DNA of 42,272 nt, from the NCBI GenBank assembly GCA_047622605.1, contig JBLHND010000007.1, positions 1 to 42,272 of the forward strand, read 5' to 3'. Made by a program: the position numbers and the translations under genes. The DNA is from Motiliproteus sp047622605 (GTDB taxonomy: Bacteria > Pseudomonadota > Gammaproteobacteria > Pseudomonadales > Balneatricaceae). Positions 1 through 8,157 of the stretch are shown one piece after another; positions within the stretch are counted from its first letter, which is position 1; each line of letters opens with the position of its first letter. The notes beneath the pieces are model-generated. The model saw nothing but the letters and a program-made list of their open reading frames with translations, did no database searches and was not told the DNA's origin.

Positions 1-219
1 AATCCGCTCACCGGCCTCGATCGCGCGGCTGATCTGCGCCACGGCCAGGTCGATATCGCGCAGGTCGTGGTAAGGCAGCAGCCCCTTGAGCGAGTTATCC
101 AGCTCCAGGGCGCTGCTGATCCCGCGACTGCCGTAGATCCGCTGCAACAGCGGGATCAGACTCGAGGACGACAACCCGGGGGCACTCTCCAGCGGACGGG
201 CAACGATCTGTTTATTCAC
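1..219 (-). CDS. recJ: RecJ single-strand-specific 5'-3' exonuclease, N-terminal part (cut by window edge)
   Basis: The first 73 codons are in the window and the frame runs open off the left edge. RecJ degrades single-stranded DNA 5' to 3' in recombination and mismatch repair. The translation carries the family's N-terminal pattern: a Leu-rich helix, then IPLLQRIYGSRGISSALEL and LKGLLPYHDLRDIDLAVAQI, matching the E. coli stretch LLRRLYASRGVRSAQEL...KGMLPWQQL. The DHH catalytic motifs lie outside the window. The start is GTG at 217-219, chosen because AGGAG sits 7 bases upstream and no ATG fits. It begins 26 bp after the stop of the DUF218 gene, so it is probably the last gene of a hom-thrC-DUF218-recJ run. 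Confidence 0.85.
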   Translation of the reverse strand, partial: MNKQIVARPLESAPGLSSSSLIPLLQRIYGSRGISSALELDNSLKGLLPYHDLRDIDLAVAQISRAIEAGERI

Positions 220-245
220 GGTGTGCTCCTGCTTGGTGCTAGGTA

Positions 246-1061
246 TTAGGCTTCTGTTAGGGGATCGGCAGGCAACAGCGTCGCGGTCTTGCCGCTGAGC
301 CGATAGGCCAGCAGCCCCACCCACTCTCTGATCGCCATGGTCAGATCCTCAAGATTACCGCTGAGATTGAAAGACAGACCCCAGCCAAACGGCTGCCCGC
401 GAAAATCCACCGGATAGGGCAGCACGGTCCAGCCCTGCTGCCGGAACACCCCCACCGAGCGCGGCATATGAAACGCCGAGGTCACCAGCAGCCAGGTGCC
501 CTGAATACCGGCACCTGCCAACGGCCGGCTCAGGGTCGCATTTTCGTAGGTATTGCGTGATTGGCGCTCATAGAGCACCCGTCCATCGAGCCCCATGGCG
601 TCGAAATAGAGCCGAGTATAATCCGCGCCTTTAAGCGTCGACTCCAGCATTTTTCCCGATCCGCAGCTGTAGATGATCGGCAGCTCGGGAAAACGGCGTG
701 CCAGCAAGGGCACCGCCATCACCCGCTCGGCGGCTTCGGTAAATTCTGCGCGCTGGCGCAGATGCATCGTCGACAGTTTTTCCGCCCCGCCGAGTACGAT
801 AATGCCGGCCAGCGACCGCTGTTCGAGTTGCGCTGGTACGGCAAAGCGCTGCTCCAGCGGATACAGCAGTAGCTTGCCAACCGGAAACAGCGCCACCAGC
901 CAAATAGCCAGCAGCAGCCCCAAGGCCAGTGTGCGGCTCTTATGCCTGCGGCTGTTCCAGCCCAATCCCAGCACCGCCAGGGTCAACAGCAGCAGGACCA
1001 GATGATCGGGACGGCCGAAGGTCCAGATCAGCTTGGAGAAAAAAAAGAACAGGTCATCCAT
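246..1061 (-). CDS. ElyC/SanA/YdcF-type DUF218 inner-membrane protein
   Basis: 271 residues. Two hydrophobic segments near residues 18-35 and 44-66 are followed by a DUF218 domain: GIIVLGGAEK around residue 87, a GSGK turn near 134, and LVTSAFHMPRSVGVFRQQG near 192, the family's conserved TSxxHxxR stretch. Overall order and length resemble E. coli ElyC (259 residues), which affects cell-envelope biogenesis; the exact reaction of these proteins is not established. It lies between thrC (72 bp upstream) and recJ (26 bp downstream) on the same strand. The Shine-Dalgarno sequence is weak. The domain call is firm; equivalence to elyC rather than another DUF218 paralogue is inference. Confidence 0.8.
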   Translation of the reverse strand: MDDLFFFFSKLIWTFGRPDHLVLLLLTLAVLGLGWNSRRHKSRTLALGLLLAIWLVALFPVGKLLLYPLEQRFAVPAQLEQRSLAGIIVLGGAEKLSTMHLRQRAEFTEAAERVMAVPLLARRFPELPIIYSCGSGKMLESTLKGADYTRLYFDAMGLDGRVLYERQSRNTYENATLSRPLAGAGIQGTWLLVTSAFHMPRSVGVFRQQGWTVLPYPVDFRGQPFGWGLSFNLSGNLEDLTMAIREWVGLLAYRLSGKTATLLPADPLTEA

Positions 1062-1076
1062 GCCGGATATCCAGAC

Positions 1077-1105
1077 TATAACGCCGGCACTGGGCCGGCG
1101 TTATA
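1077..1105. terminator. Perfect 12-bp hairpin between thrC and the DUF218 gene
   Basis: The arms TATAACGCCGGC and GCCGGCGTTATA pair perfectly around a 5-base loop. The hairpin starts 28 bp past the thrC stop and ends 16 bp before the DUF218 start. No T-run follows on either strand, so an intrinsic terminator is doubtful; an mRNA-stabilising or processing hairpin is equally possible. Confidence 0.4.
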
Positions 1106-1132
1106 GGTTGTAGGTTATAGAGAGCAGGTCGC

Positions 1133-2548
1133 TCAGCCGAGCTGCTCGGCCACATAGGCATGTACCGCGGCCAGGTCATTATCGAGCAGCTGATAGCGTT
1201 CTTCGCGCTCAAACAGATCCTGCAGGTGGTGCGGCAGCTCAGGCGCCTGGCAACCGGCCTTGATCACCGGCTCCGGGAACTTGACCGGATGCGCCGTGGC
1301 CAGCGCGATCATCGGCGTCTCGGCATCACGGCGGCAGACCTCTGCCGCTTTCACGCCGATGGCGGTATGCGGATCGAGCAACTCTTCGGTACGCGCGAAC
1401 AGATCCGCGATCACGGCCACACAGCCCTCATCATCGAGACGATAGCTGTCAAACAGCTCCCGCGCCTTTGCCAGTCGTGCCGGCTCCAGGTTAGCGGTGC
1501 CGCGGTTCATCCCCTCGACCAGCGTGGCGGTGGCCGCACCGTCACGCTCGTAGAGATCAAACAGCAGTCGCTCGAAGTTACTCGAAACGCTGATATCCAT
1601 GCTCGGCGACAGTGTATGTACCAGCTCATGCCTGGAGGCATCGTTAGCACTGATGCAGCGATGCAGGATATCGTTACTGTTGGTGGCAACCACCAGCTGC
1701 TTGACCGGCAGGCCCATGCCCTTGGCCAAGTAACCTGCGAAGATATCGCCGAAGTTGCCGGTCGGCACCGCGAAGGAGACCTCGCGATGCGGGCCGCCCA
1801 GGGAGAGCGAGGCGTGGAAGTAATACACGATCTGCGCCATGATCCGGGCCCAGTTGATCGAGTTGACCGCCACCAGCTTGCGCCCACCCAGGAAACTCTG
1901 ATCGGCAAAACTCTGCTTGATCATCTGCTGGCAATCATCGAAATTGCCCTCGATCGCCAGGTTGTAGATATTGTCGCCTGCGATCGTGGTCATCTGCCGA
2001 CGCTGCACCTCGGACACCCGATTATGCGGATGAAGGATAAAGATATCGACGTTGGCACAGCGCTTACAGCCTTCGATGGCCGCCGAACCGGTATCACCCG
2101 AGGTCGCCCCCATGATCACGACCCGCTCCTGGCGTTTCTCCAGCACATAATCGAGCAGCCGTCCGAGCAGCTGCAGCGCAAAATCCTTAAAGGCCAGCGT
2201 CGGACCATGAAACAGCTCCAGCAGCCAGAGATTGCTGTCGAGCTGCTTGAGTGGCGCCACGGCATCATGGGCAAACACAGAGTTACCGCCGGTGGCTGCC
2301 GCCGTGCCATAGGTGGCATCGATGATCGCATCCAGATCGGCCTGCGGAATACAGTCTCCCACGAAGGGCGCGATAATCTTCTTGGCCAGATCCGCATAGG
2401 AGAGACCGGCCCAGGAGGCGATCTCCTCCTTAGAAAACTGCGGCAACTGCTCGGGGACATAGAGCCCACCATCGCTCGCTAAACCGGCCAGCAACACCTC
2501 TTCAAAGTTGAGTTTGGGTGCCTGACCACGGGTACTGATATATTTCAT
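1133..2548 (-). CDS. thrC: Threonine synthase
   Basis: 471 residues, the long form found in Pseudomonas (about 470). Converts O-phosphohomoserine to threonine with pyridoxal phosphate, the last step of threonine synthesis. The N-terminus MKYISTRGQAP is typical. The PLP lysine lies in HGPTLAFKDFALQLLG (Lys121). ATSGDTGSAA is the phosphate-binding loop, and FAVPTGNFGDIFAGY is the second family signature. An AGGAA ribosome site lies 8-10 bases before the ATG. It follows hom after 38 bp on the same strand, the usual hom-thrC operon, so both enzymes of the homoserine branch are made together. Confidence 0.97.
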   Translation of the reverse strand: MKYISTRGQAPKLNFEEVLLAGLASDGGLYVPEQLPQFSKEEIASWAGLSYADLAKKIIAPFVGDCIPQADLDAIIDATYGTAAATGGNSVFAHDAVAPLKQLDSNLWLLELFHGPTLAFKDFALQLLGRLLDYVLEKRQERVVIMGATSGDTGSAAIEGCKRCANVDIFILHPHNRVSEVQRRQMTTIAGDNIYNLAIEGNFDDCQQMIKQSFADQSFLGGRKLVAVNSINWARIMAQIVYYFHASLSLGGPHREVSFAVPTGNFGDIFAGYLAKGMGLPVKQLVVATNSNDILHRCISANDASRHELVHTLSPSMDISVSSNFERLLFDLYERDGAATATLVEGMNRGTANLEPARLAKARELFDSYRLDDEGCVAVIADLFARTEELLDPHTAIGVKAAEVCRRDAETPMIALATAHPVKFPEPVIKAGCQAPELPHHLQDLFEREERYQLLDNDLAAVHAYVAEQLG

Positions 2549-2587
2549 CTGCTGTTCCTGACTTGCTGTCTGAACCGGAATCCCGGC

Positions 2588-3898
2588 TTATTTACCATCC
2601 AGTGTTTCTACCCGAATACGGGTCACCTCACCACTGATCGCCTCCAGCGCCTCGATCGCACTGATCGCCGCATTCATCCGCGCTTCTTTCACCACATGGG
2701 TCAGGAGGATGATCGGCACCAGTTGATCGTCGGTCTTACGCTGCACGATCGCATCGATGCTGATCTCCTGCTCCGCCAGAATCCGAGTAATATCGGCCAG
2801 CACTCCGGGATGCTCTGCCGCCTTCATCCGCAGGTAGTAGGCGGTTTCGACCTCTTCCATCGGCAGCATCTGCAGATCGGACAGGCTGGAGGGGTGGAAA
2901 GCCAGATGCGGCACCCGGTTATCGCGATCCGCGGTCAGGGTCCGAACCACATCGACCAGATCTGCGATAATCGCCGACGCGGTCGGTTCAGCGCCGGCAC
3001 CGGCGCCGTAGTACAGGGTCGGGCCCACGGCATCGGCATCCACCAGCACCGCGTTCATCACCCCGTCGACATTGGCGATCAGCCGCTTGGCCGGGATCAG
3101 GGTCGGATGCACCCGTAGCTCGATCCCGTTTGGAGTACGCCGGGTGATCCCCAGGTGCTTGATCCGGTAGCCCAGCTCTTCGGCATAGTTAACATCTTCG
3201 GCGGTGATCTTAGAGATCCCCTCGGTGTAGGCCTTGCTGAACTGCAGCGGCACACCAAAGGCCAGCGAGGAGAGGATCGTCAGTTTATGCGCCGCATCAA
3301 TGCCCTCGACATCGAAGGTCGGGTCGGCTTCGGCATAGCCCAGCGCTTGGGCTTCGGCCAGCACATCGGCAAAGGCACGCCCCTTGTCACGCATCTCGGT
3401 GAGGATAAAGTTACCGGTGCCGTTGATAATACCGGCAACCCAGTTGATGCTGTTGGCCGCCAGCCCCTCACGAATCGCCTTAACGATCGGAATACCGCCC
3501 GCGACTGAGGCCTCAAAGGCCACCATCACATGCTTGTTCACTGCCGCTTCAAAGATCTCATTGCCATGTTCCGCGATCAACGCCTTATTAGCGGTGACCA
3601 CATGCTTGCCGTTGGCAATCGCTTCGAGCACCAGCTCACGCGCCATATCACAGCCACCGATCAGTTCGACAACGATATCAATTTCCGGATTACGAGCGAC
3701 CTCGAACAGATCCGTGGTCATCTGCACGCCATCGGTATCAGCCAGCGGATTGGGACGCCGGGCACCGATCTGCTCGACTCGAATCACTCGACCGGCACGA
3801 CGCGAGATCTCTTCCTGATTACGTTGCAGCACATTAAAGGTACCGCTTCCCACTGTACCCAGACCACAGATACCTACTTTAACCGGCTTGAAACTCAT
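2588..3898 (-). CDS. hom: Homoserine dehydrogenase with C-terminal ACT domain
   Basis: 436 residues from the ATG at 3896-3898. This start was chosen over an upstream in-frame start at 3943 because the protein then begins MSFKPVKVGICGLGTVGSG and TAAGGA sits about 8 bases before it. Reduces aspartate semialdehyde to homoserine. The Rossmann motif GLGTVG is near residue 11, VTANKALIA (catalytic region) near 100, GIINGTGNFIL near 160, and the E/D-rich stretch YAEADPTFDVEGIDAAHKL near 205. An ACT domain occupies about residues 350-420 (AEHPGVLADITRILAEQEI), consistent with threonine feedback. Length is close to the 434 residues of the Pseudomonas enzyme. It heads the hom-thrC operon. Confidence 0.96.
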   Translation of the reverse strand: MSFKPVKVGICGLGTVGSGTFNVLQRNQEEISRRAGRVIRVEQIGARRPNPLADTDGVQMTTDLFEVARNPEIDIVVELIGGCDMARELVLEAIANGKHVVTANKALIAEHGNEIFEAAVNKHVMVAFEASVAGGIPIVKAIREGLAANSINWVAGIINGTGNFILTEMRDKGRAFADVLAEAQALGYAEADPTFDVEGIDAAHKLTILSSLAFGVPLQFSKAYTEGISKITAEDVNYAEELGYRIKHLGITRRTPNGIELRVHPTLIPAKRLIANVDGVMNAVLVDADAVGPTLYYGAGAGAEPTASAIIADLVDVVRTLTADRDNRVPHLAFHPSSLSDLQMLPMEEVETAYYLRMKAAEHPGVLADITRILAEQEISIDAIVQRKTDDQLVPIILLTHVVKEARMNAAISAIEALEAISGEVTRIRVETLDGK

Positions 3899-3960
3899 TT
3901 CTCGGTCCTTAATTATCAAATATCGAGCGCCCGACAGGAGCACTGCACAAAAAGTCGGTT

Positions 3961-3969
3961 ATTGTAGCA
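3961..3969 (-). promoter_or_regulatory. Extended -10 promoter for hom-thrC
   Basis: The minus strand reads TGCTACAAT, an extended -10 box (TGn plus TACAAT), about 63 bases before the hom ATG. No good -35 is visible, which is usual for this promoter class. The rest of the 3970-4270 gap holds short direct repeats (AATCACCCAC twice near 4051-4073, CACTAAAGGCC twice near 4070-4092) but no coding signal. Confidence 0.5.
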
Positions 3970-4273
3970 AAAATAAGATTAAGTTGGAGACAGATGCTGT
4001 TTTTTTGAGCGCTCCCGCCCAAGTGCTCCCGGCCATCTAAAGAACCACTGAATCACCCACGGAATCACCCACTAAAGGCCCACTAAAGGCCCACACGCTC
4101 AGCCTATAGCGCCCAGAGAGCCCACCTGCAGGCGATCTTTTGAAAACAACGACCATTGCCTGCCACAGAGAACCGGAATCCCGAACAAATCAGGAATCAT
4201 CAGCGCTTGGACAGCCTCCTAATAGCCTGACGGACCTAACCCTGATCCAGATCAGCTTCCGGGTAGAGGTCGC

Positions 4274-4302
4274 TTCACTCGCCAACGGTCGCCGCCTATA
4301 AT
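4274..4302 (+). promoter_or_regulatory. Sigma70-type promoter for the TlpA-like gene
   Basis: TTCACT at 4274-4279 and a perfect TATAAT at 4297-4302, spaced 17 bp. The predicted start is near 4309, about 27 bases before the ATG at 4336. Confidence 0.6.
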
Positions 4303-4335
4303 CGCACCGCATCCATGAAGCACTGAGGTACTCGT

Positions 4336-4887
4336 ATGTTGTTGTTGCGATCTGTATTGATACTACTCGGGTTATCGGTGGCCTCGATGGTGTGGGCCAA
4401 TCATGACGACTCGGAGCCTTCCGACGGCACCGTGATGAGTTTTATTGAGGTAACGCCCCCCGAGAGCTTGGGCGCGGTCAGTCTGCTGCGCGGTGAGACC
4501 CAGGAGATCGAACTCTCCGACTTTCGAGGCAAGCTGATACTGCTCAATCTTTGGGCGACTTGGTGCCCACCCTGCCTGCGCGAGTTGCCGGCACTCGACC
4601 GACTGCAGCAGCGCCTGGGAAGCGAGCATTTTGAAGTCGTCGCCGTGGCTCTGGACAGGCGCGGCTATGCCGGCGCGCGTGAATTCTTCGATAAGCTCAA
4701 TATTAAGCACCTGACCCTGTATCACGGCTCGACCGACGCCTTTGCAGCGGAGTTTCCGGTCGATCTTTTCCCCGCTAGCTTCCTGATTGATTCTCAGGGA
4801 CGGGTACTGAGTTTTCTGCGCAGCTACGCGGACTGGGACGCTCCCGAGGCCCACGCCATGATTCAGCGGCACCTGCAGACGCCTTGA
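4336..4887 (+). CDS. Secreted TlpA/ResA-like thiol-disulfide oxidoreductase
   Basis: 183 residues. A signal peptide covers residues 1-21 (hydrophobic core LILLGLSVASMVWA). The thioredoxin fold follows with the active site WATWCPPC, cysteines at 77 and 80. FPVDLFPASFLID near residue 140 supplies the cis-Pro region (here FPAS). The protein should act in the periplasm as a thiol reductant, in the TlpA/ResA/DsbE class; the partner is unknown. It stands alone with its own promoter, divergent from hom, in the place where Pseudomonas has dsbC beside hom. A weak TGAGGT ribosome site precedes the ATG. Confidence 0.85.
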   Translation: MLLLRSVLILLGLSVASMVWANHDDSEPSDGTVMSFIEVTPPESLGAVSLLRGETQEIELSDFRGKLILLNLWATWCPPCLRELPALDRLQQRLGSEHFEVVAVALDRRGYAGAREFFDKLNIKHLTLYHGSTDAFAAEFPVDLFPASFLIDSQGRVLSFLRSYADWDAPEAHAMIQRHLQTP

Positions 4888-4912
4888 TGCACAGATCAGT
4901 AGGAATACGCGG

Positions 4913-4941
4913 TTGCACCCCGGCATCGAATCGCGCATAAT
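4913..4941 (+). promoter_or_regulatory. Promoter of ffs
   Basis: TTGCAC at 4913-4918 and CATAAT at 4936-4941 with a 17-bp spacer. The predicted start, about 4948, gives a 5' leader of roughly 40 nt, which would be trimmed as in E. coli 4.5S precursor RNA. Confidence 0.6.
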
Positions 4942-4986
4942 TCGCGCCGTTAGAGGTGTTGCCGAATCCGGTTAGCACCTGCGTTA

Positions 4987-5100
4987 TGGTGGCCCTATCG
5001 GTCCCCCCGCAACAAGACGCCGTGAACCTGGTCAGACCCGGAAGGGAGCAGCCACAGCGGTCTATTGTGTGCCGGGGTGTGGCTGATGGGGCCGCCACCA
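4987..5100 (+). ncRNA. ffs: 4.5S signal recognition particle RNA
   Basis: 114 nt, the same length as the E. coli RNA. The ends TGGTGGC and GCCACCA pair perfectly. The conserved SRP domain IV loop is present: GGTCAGACCCGGAAGGGAGC, followed by AGCC and, on the return strand, GTGCCGGGGTGTGGCTG. This RNA binds Ffh and targets membrane proteins to SecYEG. It is unusually well conserved in sequence, so the call is secure. No convincing T-run terminator follows. Confidence 0.96.
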
Positions 5101-5360
5101 TTTCTGGTAACTTATTCTCGTTTGAACTCTAAGTCTGCATAGATAGCGGCATAACTCTGCATAGGCCCGTTACGTGTAGCAAATGCACAGGAACGTCCGG
5201 TAATGCTGCTTGGCGCCTTTCCAGTTGAGTCTCAGCCAGGTAAACGCGAACCCTGAGCGAGCAACTCGGATCGTTAAAGTGATCCCTTAACGTACAGGCT
5301 GGATCGTAACAACGGCCACTCCAGAATCAGCAAGAAGCGTCCCGCAGCGGCAAGAATCGA
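5101..5360. other. Intergenic stretch between ffs and the cassette array
   Basis: No gene seen. It contains an inverted repeat, CGTTAAAG and CCTTAACG separated by 5 bases (5274-5292). It also contains the 10-mer CCTTAACGTA at 5285-5294, which recurs exactly at 9893-9902 at the far side of the cassette array. Whether this marks an old array boundary is inference. Confidence 0.4.
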
Positions 5361-5458
5361 CACAAACCGGACGCTGGCAGGTTAGCGATTACGCCGCGCT
5401 CTGCGGCATATTTGGAGTGCAGCGGAAAACTTGTTCGTCAGCAGCGCCTTGTTAGGGC
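5361..5458 (-). other. attC-like site a, with degenerate core box
   Basis: On the minus strand it starts with R'' CCCTAAC (5458-5452), then AAGGCGCTG. It ends with CAGCGTCCGGTTTGTG, whose first part pairs with AACAAGGCGCTG at most positions. The R' box GTTTGTG departs from GTTRRRY, so the site may be dead. The TAA stop of the upstream ORF lies inside R''. Confidence 0.6.
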
Positions 5459-6360
5459 TGGGCATCATCAAATTCTCTTGTGTCGACATATTGCACAGCA
5501 GTGTCATTCATCTTAATAAACCCTCGAAGTGGAATATCAAAATCATTTTTTATTTTTTCAACGAAATTCCGCCCACTAATATTTTTTAGTATCACTCCTT
5601 CAAAGGAAATCTGAGGGCAAAAAAGAACCCCGAACTCTCCATGCGTAAAGTGAACAGCTACGCCATGGAAATTAGGCGACGCTGTACTCAGGTATGAAAT
5701 CCCATGCGATCCCCCTTGCCTTGAACCCAAAGGGATCGGCTTAGGCTGCTCCTTTTTTTCAATTTCAATTAGTTGAGGCTCGGTGATTTCAATCTCAATA
5801 TTTAATCCATGTAGAAAAACTGGGTGTGCTGGGTTTATTTCATAATTGATGGCAGTCGATATATGAAAATCACCAATCGTTTTTAAATCATCATTATCAA
5901 TTACAGATCGAAATGCTGTTCTCATTTTGTCTTTTATGGATAGATCATTATCTAGCGAGTGAAATTCGCACTGATAATTCCCGAATCCCTCCGCATCTCC
6001 AATCCAAGCATTATCAATATTATTTATCACCAAGCCATCAGATATTTTGTAGAGCCTAGGCTCTTTCCCAATAATTGTAGCTACGATGAAGTCCGTTTTA
6101 TTTTAAGATTCTATATTTATGTCTCTCAACATTGAAAGCAACACATTAACATTTTCAATTTTCTCATCGAAAAACTTTCTTAATTCCAATTCTGCAAATA
6201 CAACATTGCCCGCAAAGCTCATTGAAACAAACGGATGTAGAATAAACGTTTTCAACAGCCCACACAGAGGATTGGAACGCACCAAGCGCTCATCAGTGAT
6301 CTTTGAGTCTGACTCTATGAATATGTTTTCTTTATCAATCCTTGCTACGACTAGAGTCAT
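5452..6360 (-). pseudogene. Ntn-hydrolase/proteasome-subunit-like cassette gene interrupted by one in-frame TAA
   Basis: Two open stretches (6103-6360, 85 codons; 5452-6033) are in the same frame, separated only by one TAA at 6103-6105. Reading through gives about 302 residues. After the Met, the chain begins with Thr in TLVVARIDKENIFIESDSKIT, resembling the Thr1 start and D-S-x-x-T turn of proteasome/HslV-type hydrolases. LLKTFI near residue 35 and SMSFAGN near 47 match the family's Lys and S/G-F-A-G strand. The region just past the stop, DFIVATIIGKEPRLYKISDG and later AWIGDAEGF, continues the fold, so the stop breaks one gene rather than separating two. GGAGG precedes the ATG at 6360. Substrate unknown. 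A sequencing error, a true nonsense mutation or readthrough cannot be told apart here. Confidence 0.7.
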
Positions 6361-6379
6361 TTCGCCATCCCTCCTTTCG

Positions 6380-6413
6380 CTCTAACGCTAAAAGAATACG
6401 CGCCTTGTTAAGC
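6380..6413 (-). other. attC-like site b, internally shortened
   Basis: The minus strand has a perfect R'' GCTTAAC (6413-6407) and an R' GTTAGAG (6386-6380), only 34 bp in all. The left arm AACAAGGCGCGTATTC has no matching right arm, so half of the usual imperfect palindrome is missing. It lies between the 100-residue ORF (30 bp downstream of its stop) and the start of the Ntn-hydrolase cassette. Confidence 0.6.
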
Positions 6414-6453
6414 CCTTCTGGTAATATTATTGAGCTGTGAAAGCTTGTATTGA

Positions 6454-6756
6454 CTAATCCATATACTTCCGTTTATTTTTATTTACAGACAACGTCATAT
6501 CAAGAGACCCGTCTAGGCACCTTCCATCTCTTCTGGTTCCTTTAATATATTGTGGAAGAAGACTTGATAGCCGCTTCTTTCTTTGTTCATCTTCTTTTAA
6601 TAACACCCTGCAAAACGTGTTTTTGTCCGGATGTTGTAGGCTTACCTCCGCTCTTTCTTTTTCTCTCTTTTCTTTAGCTGACATTATTTTCGTATTGATT
6701 TTTTCTCTTTTAGCTTTGTTTTGAGTCATTTTTATTCGTAGTTCTTCATCGTTCAT
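6454..6756 (-). CDS. Small, very charged cassette protein of unknown function
   Basis: 100 residues from the ATG at 6754-6756, preceded by AAAGGAAGA. A longer frame upstream to 6825 runs through the neighbouring attC and is not believed. About a third of the residues are Lys, Arg, Glu or Asp. Residues 10-40 (KMTQNKAKREKINTKIMSAK onward) look like a single charged helix or coiled coil, followed by LQHPDKNTFCRVLLKEDEQ. No membrane segment or signal peptide. I do not recognise the family. Placement between two attC sites makes it a cassette gene. Confidence 0.6.
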   Translation of the reverse strand: MNDEELRIKMTQNKAKREKINTKIMSAKEKREKERAEVSLQHPDKNTFCRVLLKEDEQRKKRLSSLLPQYIKGTRRDGRCLDGSLDMTLSVNKNKRKYMD

Positions 6757-6785
6757 GACAAATCTTCCTTTATCATGGGTAATAC

Positions 6786-6833
6786 GCTTAACGCCGCATT
6801 CAGCGGCTTGCCCGCTGTAATGCATTGTTATAA
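6786..6833 (-). other. attC-like site c, short and well formed
   Basis: 48 bp. On the minus strand: R'' TTATAAC (6833-6827), arm TGCATTACAGCGG, loop gcaag, arm CCGCTGAATGC, then ggc and R' GTTAAGC (6792-6786). The arms pair perfectly apart from one extra A in the first arm, the unpaired base that gives attC sites their polarity. This is the clearest cassette site in the window. It begins 4 bp past the stop of the HEPN-like gene. Confidence 0.8.
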
Positions 6834-6837
6834 GTAT

Positions 6838-8025
6838 TTAATTTTCCAATTCCAGTTCTTCCCAGTTAACTTTCCCTTTGTCTATCAATTTTACTAATGC
6901 TGTTTTAGTTAATTTTGCTGCTTCTATTAAGGTTTCTGTTCTATCACTTTTCGAAAACTTACCATTATGGACTGCACTTGATGTGATGTCGTATGCCTCC
7001 TTGATGAGTTTGAATATCCTTTTACGTTCTTCTAGGGTTGGTCCTAGAAACAAGGCAGCTCGTAAAGATAATCTATATCTTAGCTGATCTTTATTTCCAT
7101 CTGTTAGAAATATAGATTCAAGGATGATTCTTAAATAAATAGCTCTATCAACTAAGCTTTCTGCTGATCCAAAACTATTAAGATTGTCTAATGGTATTAA
7201 TAGTTTGTTTCGATAGCCTGGATCTAGCGATTCAAACTTACTGAGTATTTGATTTGCTTTTTCGAACTCCACCCTTAAAACAGGAGGGGCTAATGGAGGG
7301 TGTTTAAATGGGATAATACTCCAGCTTCGCCCCCCGCTAACAAAAGGCAAATCGTCAGGAGCAACAACTCCTGATGCTATCGAATGAATGCCGTAGTTAA
7401 TAGGTCTAACTAAGCTCAAGCACAATCTAACGGCTCTTAGCTTTTCAGTAGGCAATTCAACAATTACTCGATTAGTACCAATATCCGTATTGCTTATATG
7501 ATTTATGGGCTGCTCAAAATGAGCAATGAAGACTGCTGTTACTTGCGGTAAAGGTGTTCTTGTTCCGAATGACTCATTACAAATGTCATTTGCTAATGAC
7601 GAGTCAGAAATATTATTTGGACTTGTAATCCGTACTCCGTTTGAGAATTCAAACTCACAATCTAAATAGACACCTACTATTAATTCAATTAAATCAACTT
7701 TAACTGTAGTTGAAGAAACATAAGAATCGAGCTCTTTGATTGCCCTGTCCGCGCCAATTGCCCGACCTCTATGTATAGTCCATTCCACTAATTGCACAAT
7801 GGTTGTGCTTGATGAACCGCTCCCTAAAGCTTGGAGGCAATTATCAAAGATCGCATATTTTTCGTGGTTGCTAATTAACGTAAGATATTTCTTACCAATC
7901 TCGTCGTCTTTCCATAACGGGCCATTGATAGCCTTTTTCACAGGAGGTCGATTATCTTCAGGATAAGCTTTAATCAATTCTTTCAATATATGTGTAATGT
8001 TATTCTTTACATCATTAGGTTGCAT
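6838..8025 (-). CDS. Apea/HEPN-like cassette protein
   Basis: 395 residues. The C-terminal region (about 285-385) reads like an Apea-type HEPN domain: LVDRAIYLRIILESIFL, then YRLSLRAALFLG near residue 332, then EERKRIFKLIKEAYDITSSAVHNGKF near 343-368. The His of the HEPN motif is present, but the Arg that normally sits a few residues before it (RxxxxH) is replaced by Ser/Thr, so RNase activity is uncertain. The N-terminal 280 residues are unassigned. No signal peptide or membrane segment. HEPN proteins of this type are common in bacterial defence and toxin systems, but nothing here proves that role. A weak AGGT site precedes the ATG. The stop lies 4 bp from attC c. Confidence 0.7.
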   Translation of the reverse strand: MQPNDVKNNITHILKELIKAYPEDNRPPVKKAINGPLWKDDEIGKKYLTLISNHEKYAIFDNCLQALGSGSSSTTIVQLVEWTIHRGRAIGADRAIKELDSYVSSTTVKVDLIELIVGVYLDCEFEFSNGVRITSPNNISDSSLANDICNESFGTRTPLPQVTAVFIAHFEQPINHISNTDIGTNRVIVELPTEKLRAVRLCLSLVRPINYGIHSIASGVVAPDDLPFVSGGRSWSIIPFKHPPLAPPVLRVEFEKANQILSKFESLDPGYRNKLLIPLDNLNSFGSAESLVDRAIYLRIILESIFLTDGNKDQLRYRLSLRAALFLGPTLEERKRIFKLIKEAYDITSSAVHNGKFSKSDRTETLIEAAKLTKTALVKLIDKGKVNWEELELEN

Positions 8026-8078
8026 TCATTGACCTATAAGTATTGTAAATAATTAATTATCTTTCACATATAATGCCG

Positions 8079-8157
8079 CGATAACAGGTTTGTGCTGCGT
8101 AGAATATTCAGTCCGAGATCAGCGCAGCTGGGCTGAAAGTTGACGGGCTTGTTAACC
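8079..8157 (-). other. attC-like site d
   Basis: The minus strand starts with R'' GGTTAAC (8157-8151), then AAGCCCGTCAACTTTCAGCC. It ends near R' GTTATCG (8085-8079), which departs from GTTRRRY. About 79 bp. The TAA stop of the upstream ORF is built into R''. It shares the GGGCTGAAAGTTGA segment with site e. Confidence 0.6.

Noticed and set aside
1160..2482. 440-residue plus-strand ORF opposite thrC
   Set aside because: Shadow of thrC; no family motifs, and the opposite strand is a complete, well-known enzyme.
5101..5120. Intrinsic terminator right after ffs
   Set aside because: The RNA's own end stem is followed only by TTTCTGG, not a usable T-run.
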